A stretch of DNA of 41,373 bases, from NCBI GenBank assembly GCA_025201365.1, contig JAIXMF010000094.1, positions 1-41,373 on the forward strand. Direction: 5' to 3'. Both the position numbers and the translations under genes were made by a program. Under the pieces are notes generated by a model that had not been told where the DNA came from, made no database searches, and worked only from the letters and a program-made list of their open reading frames with translations. Of the stretch, positions 34,141 through 41,373 are shown in pieces. The stretch comes from Syncephalis plumigaleata (Eukaryota > Zoopagomycota > Zoopagomycetes > Zoopagales > Piptocephalidaceae). Each line of letters starts with the position of its first letter. The stretch's first letter is position 1.

Positions 34141-34589
34141 ATGAGATGTTGACTAATGAATCCTTCTCTTTAATAGAACATAAGAATATTTATATAGGTG
34201 TCATTCGTATATAGTGTGAATAAATTATGCTCCTTACGCCATGTGCAAAGTGCTGATCGACGAATTCTCATCAACTTGCATGGACGCGCATTTTAATGCA
34301 TACATGCTAAATTGAATTGCTCTAGCTTTAATTACGACCTATATGCCTACTTGTCTCGTTTATCTTATAGAATTGAATATAGTAGTTATCGCTATCAATG
34401 AAGCATGCATGACTAACACTGATTTATCATTATTATTACGCTTGACATTGTTGCGTTCCGTCAATTGGTATTTTTACGGTGATAATGGATATTGATCACG
34501 TCAACCTATTTGCATTCTCATTGTTACTTGATAGATCATTATATTTTACATGGGCTACATTGTTCTGCCACGTTAATAGCAATGCTTAG

Positions 34590-35723
34590 CAAGTATTCTC
34601 GTTCAATAAAGGTATGTCGATAAGAAGTGTACATAGCATACTCAACGGTAGAACTAATATCTGTCTTGTTTATTGTAGTTATTCAAGAACTGAATCGCTT
34701 TACCAACTCACAACTATCGGCGTTCTACTTTGAATCTATCAAGGAGCGGCTTTACGTTGGCGACAAATTATCGTTGGCACGAAGATCAGCACAGACTGCC
34801 GTATACTGCGTAAGTCATTGATACTTGGTATGCAATTGTAGCTAAGCAAGGAATACTGCATAGATAATTGAGATGTACACACGCACACTCGCACCAATTA
34901 CTTGTCATTTAGCCGAGGAGATTCAGCTTTTCTTCTCGTCGAGTTGGTCGACACCACTTGATAGCGTATTCCAGTCAGGATGGATATCTCTGGTAAACAC
35001 TTGCAATCACTGAGCTATGTATGGTCTAACACTCGAGCATTGGTATGAATAGGATGGTCGTTGGCATAATACTGCTTTGGAGCAAGACTGGACAGTGCTA
35101 CGACGCCTTCGTAGTCAGTACTACCAGCTAGTCGAGAAGGTGCGACAGGCCAAGTAAGTGCTATCTGCAGTATAGCAAATGATTTATTTACAAATTTCAC
35201 TGACTGACAGGGGAATCAAGACAAGCGAGCAAATCGATCTGTCACTAGAACTGGAAGACAGTGCAATGTCTCCACTAGGCCAATTACTACAGAAATACGG
35301 TAAGACGACAATAATAATAACAATACTGATAGTGATATTGGTTGTATATATTTTATTAAGCAATACGCATTAGCATCACAACTACTTGAACTGCTCTTAT
35401 GTGTATCGGTTAATGTTGCTGCACAGTCGACATTAACCACGAGAAATGACAGTGTCCTTATTAGTGAGACGATATCATTACCAAGTAAGTATGGAGTATG
35501 CAGTATGAATGTGGCATGACAACGACTATTGATCGACAACGTAATAGACACTATGAATGGTGCATCTGGTCAAATGATTCTACGTTTATCGGCACGACAT
35601 AAATGCCCTAGATGTTGGAGCTATCGATCTGATCAACCGGAATGTCTATGTAATCGATGTCAACTTGTTGTGAACAATAACAAGGGACACGCCATTGATG
35701 CTACTATGTATTCGTATAACTAA
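34590..35723 (+). pseudogene. 3' remnant of mitochondrial-type isoleucyl-tRNA synthetase
   Basis: Seven splice-consistent exons: 34590-34611 (22 nt), 34679-34809, 34864-34992, 35053-35153, 35211-35299, 35374-35484 and 35548-35723. They encode about 252 aa: the anticodon-binding domain (NRFTNSQLSAFYFESIKERL, RRSAQTAVYC, LAPITCHLAEEIQ, SVFQSGW, DWTVLRRLRSQ) and the C-terminal zinc finger CPRCW..CLCNRC typical of bacterial/mitochondrial IleRS. The catalytic domain (HIGH and KMSKS motifs, some 600-700 residues) and all earlier exons are missing from the window. Upstream lies about 450 bp of non-coding DNA and then the Gag fossil. The remaining exons show no break, so the loss is either recent or the 5' part lies elsewhere after a rearrangement. 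The 22-nt first exon is a splice-based inference. Confidence 0.85.
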
Positions 35724-35975
35724 TAGCAACATCCCATCGATGATGTACTAGCAAGCCTATTGAATAACGACCTGATTCATTCGATCATCCTGAACACATG
35801 GAACCAAGTTGTTAGACACATACCAATTATAAATTGTTACTTTATCATATAGTATTCGTGTACGATATTCATTATTAGTTGAATGGATTAGACTGATCAG
35901 CTAGCAATTACTACTACTAATGATACCACCATCATCATCATCACCATCACCGTCACCATATCACCATCATTCAGC

Positions 35976-37872
35976 ATGGCCCTATCCCGGTTTTTAGCCT
36001 CAAACGAGGAAACAAAACTAAACCCCGAAAGCCCTACTAGTAACCAGTTCCATTTCCTATTAAATGACGACTACGTGGACCCTGTGCCGGAAGGCATTAT
36101 TATAGACGATCAGCCAATCGAGTTTCCACATCGTCGTTCAATTGACATGTCAGAAACCGAGCATGAATCATTCGCTGTTGATGCCATTGCTGGCAGTCTA
36201 TTGCTCGACGAACGATGTCGATACATGTCCAACACCTCTGGATGGTCGTACTATCGTGCAAGCAAGCGTGGACAACAGTCGCCCAATCCTCTGTATCGCG
36301 ATATAGACACGGAATCATTATCCGATGATGACTACGTACCAGGAGCCGCGCTTAATAGCACCTGCTCGACTCCCACTTCCACCGAGGGCATTCTTTCATC
36401 CCGCGGTGGATTCCGTCTTTTACGACCTCGAGGCTCGTTCTTCTCCCTTCATTCAAACTCGTCCGATCGTAGTAAGAAAGCCGATAGAAAGCGACAGCGT
36501 CCGAATCTACGAGTAGATACATCGGGCAGGCCGCAACGAGAATCGTTCTTTGATATGCTAAGCGATCAAAGTGGCAGTCAACTATTCGGCTGTTTCAAGT
36601 CTAACTCGCATAACGCGCTCTACGACTGTCGTCCACGCACCTCGTCACTACCTCATGTTGATCGAGGTCGAAAAGTAACGGATTTATTCCCGTTCAGTAA
36701 TAGTAATAGTAGTAGTAACAACAATAGCAACAGTCATAGCAATACTACTCAGCAAGGACGACCACGACGATCTTCTGATCAGCATTTAGCACCAGCACCT
36801 GAGAAACGACGTCCCAAACTTGCCATTAGCGTGCCCAATCTACAGAATCGCATCCAACGTTGTGCATCCTCATTGGGCTTGCTACGTAGCACTTCGTCCA
36901 TTCCGCATTCGCCTGCCTCGGATGTAGGTCAGACACCCGTTACACCAGATCAAGGCTACTACTCGCCCGGTCTATTCAGTATGAGTGACCTGGATGGTGA
37001 TAGCACTAAAGGACAGGTGACGCGGAAGCAGACCGACAATCAAGATACGTACACGGCCAATGAAATCGACGAATACTACGACGACGAGTTTCCCGGTGCA
37101 CTGCCAGTTTCAGCAACTGATTCCCTCGATGCCGGCAATCTAATTAGCGAGGTCATCTCGGCTAATAAAGACTATGGCGCACCAGACGAATGGCAGGATG
37201 TGTTCATTAGATTTATGGCTTTATTTAACGAAGAGTATGTCAGCGCTTGTCTCGAGGATATTGCCCTCGTGGTAAGGTAAGCTAATCGTTCATCGTATTG
37301 TGCGCATTGCCGTTCCACCCGCGCTAATCCATCCAATAGACGCTGTGCTGTACGAAGAATCCCTGAAAATATAAAAGATAGCATTACTGCATTTTTAGAT
37401 GCTGGAATGTACGCGTTATACTCGCGAATTGCAGGGTTGACCGGTCCCACACTACTCGCGGAAATGGCACGTCTTTGGCGGCATTTCCACTCGCACATAA
37501 TGTCGTATCTAGGAGCAGCATTCCGCGGAATACGTCACTTTTCAGTGCGCGATCTATTGTTGTGCAGTTTTCGCGATCACATATTCCTTCCGATGGCCAA
37601 ACCACTTGAAGGTACGCGCTACCATCATACGAATGCAAAAACAATACTAATGTTCATGCAATGTAGATGTGTTTTCCCTTTTAAAAGCCGATGACAACAT
37701 TCGACGCAAAGAGGAAGCTGCCAGCGTAGTGCAAATGTGCGGTCTACTACTCAATGCATCGCGATCATGTCCCTGTCAGGCTGATGTGGCCGCTATTTGG
37801 AAGCGACTAACCGCCCAATGGCGATCAGTCAGCGTCAAGCATCTCCCTATTCCATTAACTGCATACGTTTAG
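35976..37872 (+). CDS. HbrB/PRR5/Bit61-family TORC2 subunit, paralogue 2b (592 aa)
   Basis: Exons 35976-37276, 37340-37611 and 37667-37872 join in frame and encode nearly the same protein as 19224-21126. Outside the Asn/Ser tract (near residue 245, two residues shorter here) only three replacements were found: Leu to Phe just before ALFNEEY, Thr to Ala in the second exon and Ala to Val at the start of the third. Synonymous changes in exon 1 number about a dozen. Introns are likewise conserved. The upstream DNA is unrelated to that of copy 2a and offers a different TATA-like element (TTATAAAT near 35827), so expression may differ. Confidence 0.82.
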
Positions 37873-38482
37873 CCCATTTCTTTCTTTTCTCTACGTTTAT
37901 TATATATCGAATCTAACGTGTATTTTTATCATTATTCGCAACATTTTTTATTAGAAGCCATTGCTTCTCAATTATGAGATCATTAAATATACTAGAACCC
38001 AATAAATATCAGACTGTATTGAGTTACACGCATCAACAAATATCAATACTAGATTAATAATACTTTGTATTTCGTATTGATTGGCCGTTATCTCCACAAG
38101 TTCATGGCTGTTATCGGCAATGACATGCTTCGTAAATGGCAAATGCGAGCAAGCTAGAATGAGCAATCGAATGATAATATTATGCCCTGTCTATGCAGAA
38201 ACAAGATATTCAAATGAGCTAGACTGCTACTATATCCACATCAAGTATTAATAAAAGTAATGATATCAACATGAATGAATCCATTATAGATGTCGTAAGA
38301 AGAATATATCATTGGAAATTAGTTTGACTAATAAATACTAGTCAACGCAATAATAATACAATCTTGATGCACAAATGAACACATTACATTGTGCAATACA
38401 ATAAAGCAACAAGCATGATTACACCTGACATTTATTATCGTTGTTATTTGTTATTATTTATTGTTATTATTAGAATAAAAAG

Positions 38483-38669
38483 GCGGTTCGGCGCACTCGG
38501 TCGAAGGTGAAAAGACCGGCGCACCGTCCGACAGTCCGTTGCAAGCAACTGCAACTGCCGACCTTCCCAAAAATCGGTCTGATTACTTCTCTCCGTTGGA
38601 GAGATATCAGCAATCAAACTGATAAGAACAGATACTACACTTGATCTAAGCCAATGGCTAGAGAGGATT
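38483..38669 (-). ncRNA. U2: U2 spliceosomal snRNA, copy 2
   Basis: Identical over the full inferred length to copy 1 (21751-21937), including stem I, the GUAGUA branch-recognition element, stem IIa, the Sm site and the 3' hairpin. The first difference appears a few bases outside the 5' end. Upstream DNA is also duplicated, so both copies probably carry the same promoter. Confidence 0.95.
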
Positions 38670-38795
38670 ACCCGCCCATCATTGGCTGTCGTGGCTCGCG
38701 CGCCTTTAATCGGCCGTATTACTAGTGGGATCACCACCTCGGCAACTGGCCTCCTTGAACCAATGGACACACATGCACACACACACGCACACTGG

Positions 38796-39179
38796 TATAA
38801 ATATGTCAATCACACCATCACCCATGCTACAAATTGCTTTTCATTTTTACTCTTTTTTCCCCTTCTACTATTCTTTCGTTAATAAAGCGTCTACACCGCG
38901 TATTTATTTATTTATTTGCTTATTCGTGTTCTCGTGTCAGCCATGTCTCTACCCTCTACGCCTTCATACTCGTTGTGTGTCGTCGTGTCACTATCGTTCT
39001 GGTAGTGGTGCGGCCAATGACCTCAAGGATCCACGCGTTAGAGGGAGAATAAACACGCCACCTTCGCTGAAGGCGCCGACGTATCCATACGACTGAGGCT
39101 GCTTTTTGGTATTAGGATGGCTACATGCATTCCTACTTGCATCATCAAACTGAGCGGTAGTTCTGCAATGGCAGTTGCT
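38796..39179 (+). other. Conserved non-coding tail, second copy
   Basis: Same TATAAATA (38796-38803), two hairpins and T5 run as at 22062-22446. Small indels break every short frame shared with copy 1 while the hairpin part is unchanged. Confidence 0.35.
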
Positions 39180-39365
39180 TATGTACGTCTCTTTTATTCT
39201 ATTCTACATATTCCATTGTTCCATTACACATATATTAATAAAAAGTATTATGTTTTATTAACGCTCATGATGTGATGAAAAACTCGATTGTCTCAATTAG
39301 TGTACTTCTCAAACGAGACTGATAGCATTCAGCACATTCATTTGTATTTCGCTTTTCTTTTCAGC

Positions 39366-40103
39366 ATGCCACCATTTCAGCATTTTTTACAACCATTAAA
39401 TGGTATACGAAGACGTTTATCCTCTCTGCCTATCACTTATTTCCTTGTTGTCATACCTGTCGTCAGTGCTTTTGTAGCTATTGCCACTGCACGCTCAAGA
39501 ATTCACACTCATCGTCCATTTGCATCTTCCTCGAAACGAACCATGTCGTCAATAGGTGGCGATAATAATGGCGACGATGCCTATCTACGCTTCCTACAAC
39601 AAGCAAATGCACCACTCACAGCCAATGCGAGTACTCCAATTAGTGGCGAGGTGGCACCTCATGCCAACGTACTAACCACCACTCCTTCTGATGCAGCATT
39701 AGCGACAGCGCAACAACGACTCGATTCTGCTGCTTCTGGTCTTTGCCTGATTACCGAAACGGAATCCGATCTGGCTGTAGTACATATTCCAACGTCTAAC
39801 TTTGAAATTACAACGCTAACTGAGGAAAAGTTTACCGAATTACTTGGTGCTAACCACGAGGAATGCACCTCCATTGATGTCGACGAGTTCTTTGCTAATG
39901 CTAAACATGCGGCAGCTAGCGTAGGACTCACGGAGGATGCCACTCGATGGTCTGCCCTACATCATACGTTAAGCGAGATTCTAGCAACTGTCCCATTAAA
40001 AGCGTGGCAAGTTGGTCGTGCAGCAGATGCATGGGTATACGTTGGTGGTATATTGCCGGGTAAAGGCTTTATCGGTATACGTGCACGCTCTGTAGAAACA
40101 TAA
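39366..40103 (+). CDS. NuiA-like (nuclease A inhibitor family) protein with N-terminal membrane anchor (245 aa)
   Basis: Single exon; the start at 39366 is chosen, with a second in-frame ATG at 39543. Residues 1-60 hold a basic segment (GIRRRLSS), a hydrophobic helix (ITYFLVVIPVVSAFVAIATA) and further basic residues, as in a mitochondrial or ER anchor. From about residue 115 the chain follows the NuiA fold: GLCLITETESDLAVVHI (family LLFMSESEYPFEVF), SIDVDEFFANAK (VDVDSFFTDAK), and a C-terminal WQVGRAADAWVYVGG.. with KGFIGIRARSVET matching VYRVG..VYIIG..AGLKTKVVET. Cyanobacterial NuiA inhibits the sugar-nonspecific nuclease NucA. Eukaryotic members of the domain family have no settled function. 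Inhibition of an EndoG/Nuc1-type mitochondrial nuclease is a plausible inference. Confidence 0.75.
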   Translation: MPPFQHFLQPLNGIRRRLSSLPITYFLVVIPVVSAFVAIATARSRIHTHRPFASSSKRTMSSIGGDNNGDDAYLRFLQQANAPLTANASTPISGEVAPHANVLTTTPSDAALATAQQRLDSAASGLCLITETESDLAVVHIPTSNFEITTLTEEKFTELLGANHEECTSIDVDEFFANAKHAAASVGLTEDATRWSALHHTLSEILATVPLKAWQVGRAADAWVYVGGILPGKGFIGIRARSVET

Positions 40104-40269
40104 AAAGAGCGAGAGGAGTAGGGAATTGTTATTGTACTGATTTCTATTTGGAGATGTTGTTGAGCAGGTCAATAAATACGTGTCTGTCCGTTGATTTTCG
40201 CATCCTTGTGTTATTCTCGTAGTTAGCGTGATTTACTTTTAATTTATTGCAAATACTTTTATTACTACA
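40104..40269. other. Short intergenic spacer
   Basis: 166 bp between two co-oriented genes. It includes AATAAA at about 40171 for the upstream gene and the ERG8 core promoter region. Confidence 0.5.
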
Positions 40270-41373
40270 ATGAGCAAGCGTTGTGTTATTTCAGCACCTG
40301 GTAAAGTGTTGATTACCGGCGGCTATCTCGTATTAGACCCTGCTTATCGTGGTTTAGTACTTGGTACGAATGCACGTTTTTACGCGGCAATACAAATGAC
40401 TAAGCAGCCACCAGTGGTAAATCCTACACCTTCAATACGTACCAACGAGTATTCGAGGTTTATTCACGTTAATGCACCACAATTCATTGACGCCACTTGG
40501 GTGTATCATATTCAAACGCGTGAAGAAGACTCGAATAAGGTCTGGAAACTAGTGGACGTGTCCGAGTAAGTAGCGTGTACTATTATAATGGAAGTGCCCG
40601 TTAAAACGAACTGCATTGTAGACAGTACGGCTACACGGCCGGTAATAATCCATTTATACAGGCGGCGCTTCGTTTGTCACTTGCCTACGCGGAGCACAGT
40701 ATTGGAGGAAATATATGGAATAAGTATCAGGCATCTGATACTATTAAGATCACTATGTTGGCAGATAATGACTTCTACTCGCAACATGATCAGGTATAAA
40801 TGAAATGAAATGGAATAGATGATTGCTTTCATATACTAACATCAGTGATAGTTAGTGGCACGACAATTGCCAGTATCAAGACAGGGTTAGAGGCGTTACC
40901 TCGTTTCTGTCCAACAGGTCGACCACTACGTCAAGTGAACAAAGCGGGCCTAGGTAGTTCGGCGGCATTGACCACATCATTGGTGGGAGCTATACTGGCA
41001 TTTCTTGATGTTTGCCAGCCGGATGATGTGCACGGTCGTAGAATTGTGCATAATCTTGCGCAGGCATGTCATTGCTACGCTCAAGGGAAGATAGGTTCAG
41101 GATTTGACGTGTCATCGGCAGTTAATGCAGGGCATGCATATCGACGATTTTCACCAGCCATACTGGATACATTTCTCGCGGTGAGTGTGCAGTATACATG
41201 GGATACTGTAAGATCATCTAATAGAGTTATGCTGCTAGGCGGATGAGCAACGACAAAAAGAACTTATCCACTCGCTAGTATGGGACGAGCAACGACAGTA
41301 GGTAAAAGATGAACATAATGAATGCTAGCTATAATCGTATTACACTGATTAGATGGGATAGCAAGGTGCAGTG
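40270..41373 (+). CDS. ERG8: Phosphomevalonate kinase, 5' part (window edge)
   Basis: Exons 40270-40565, 40622-40793, 40852-41180, 41239-41297 and 41353 to beyond the edge. Recognisable GHMP-kinase signatures: N-terminal SAPGKVLITGGYLVLDPAYR, QYGYTAGNNPFIQAALRLSL, NDFYSQ, the ATP-binding GLGSSAAL loop, and HNLAQACHCYAQGKIGSGFD with the family-specific AYRRFSP. The enzyme phosphorylates phosphomevalonate in the mevalonate pathway to sterols. In exon 3 the frame entering from the acceptor (LVARQLPVSRQG) closes at a TAG (40888-40890), and the neighbouring frame continues LEALPRF with full family resemblance, so one base seems missing there. The remaining joins are in phase. The C-terminal third lies outside the window. 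Confidence 0.92.

Larger units (their letters stand above)
35957..39179 (+). repeat. Segmental duplication, unit 2 (HbrB gene + U2 snRNA)
   Basis: Direct partner of 19205-22446, starting about 16.75 kb further along. The left edge is within 50 nt of the ATG, next to the IleRS remnant. The right edge is at GCAATGGCAGTTGCT (39165-39179), followed by unrelated sequence. No target-site duplication or element terminus was identified at the junctions. The 3' flank 37873-38482 is AT-rich and holds no gene. Confidence 0.95.

Noticed and set aside
33831-34142. Hydrophobic minus-strand frame beside the Gag fossil, possible membrane protein
   Set aside because: It is the wrong frame relative to the Gag remains and carries no motif, so it is treated as part of the fossil's flank.

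Overview
The window is nuclear DNA from a eukaryote with a compact genome. Genes lie a few hundred bases apart on both strands, and most are split by introns of about 30-100 nt with GTAAGT-type donors and, in many, TACTAAC-like branch points. The gene set points to a fungus: an HbrB/Bit61-type TORC2 subunit, Erg8, a Ctr86/ataxin-10 protein, a fungal-style IucA/IucC siderophore synthetase and U2 snRNA. An early-diverging fungus (Zoopagomycota or Mucoromycota grade) fits best because animal-like families (GPS2, borealin, Tctex1, CSN7) sit beside an NIS siderophore synthetase. That placement is inference.

Layout. 0-3.3 kb: a GPS2-like corepressor subunit (-) and a non-coding dispersed repeat (copy A). 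3.5-5.6 kb: a divergent Cdc20/Cdh1-family WD40 protein (+). 5.9-6.3 kb: repeat copy B. 7-18.5 kb: a dense gene block with a Tctex1 dynein light chain (-), COP9 signalosome subunit 7 (+), borealin (-), an HbrB/PRR5 TORC2 subunit (-), a triose-phosphate-transporter-family carrier (+), ataxin-10 (-) and an F-box protein (-). 19.2-22.4 kb: a second HbrB-domain gene (+) followed by a U2 snRNA gene (-). 22.7-25.0 kb: a siderophore synthetase (-) with ATCWGATAA iron-type GATA sites upstream. 26.2-28.1 kb: a GPATCH4-like nucleolar G-patch protein (-) and a COX7a-like peptide (+). 29.9 kb: a small secreted coiled-coil protein. 30.5-32.9 kb: repeat copy C and a purine minisatellite. 33.1-34.1 kb: a broken Ty3-like Gag fossil. 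34.6-35.7 kb: only the 3' exons of a mitochondrial-type isoleucyl-tRNA synthetase. 36.0-39.2 kb: a near-identical direct copy of the HbrB + U2 block. 39.4 kb: a membrane-anchored NuiA-like protein. 40.3 kb to the end: phosphomevalonate kinase, cut by the window edge.

The most notable points are as follows. (1) A roughly 3.2 kb direct duplication, about 16.75 kb apart, doubles both an HbrB-domain TORC2 gene and a U2 snRNA gene, while an older HbrB paralogue with the same intron positions lies 7 kb away. (2) The intron-bearing NIS siderophore synthetase has a cluster of ATCWGAT motifs in front of it. (3) A bacterial-looking NuiA-type nuclease-inhibitor domain is carried by a eukaryotic membrane-anchored protein. 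(4) Several host genes lose frame by a single base, which looks more like residual sequencing error than decay, but needs reads. Gene models were built by eye from splice signals, frame and family resemblance; no database search was possible.
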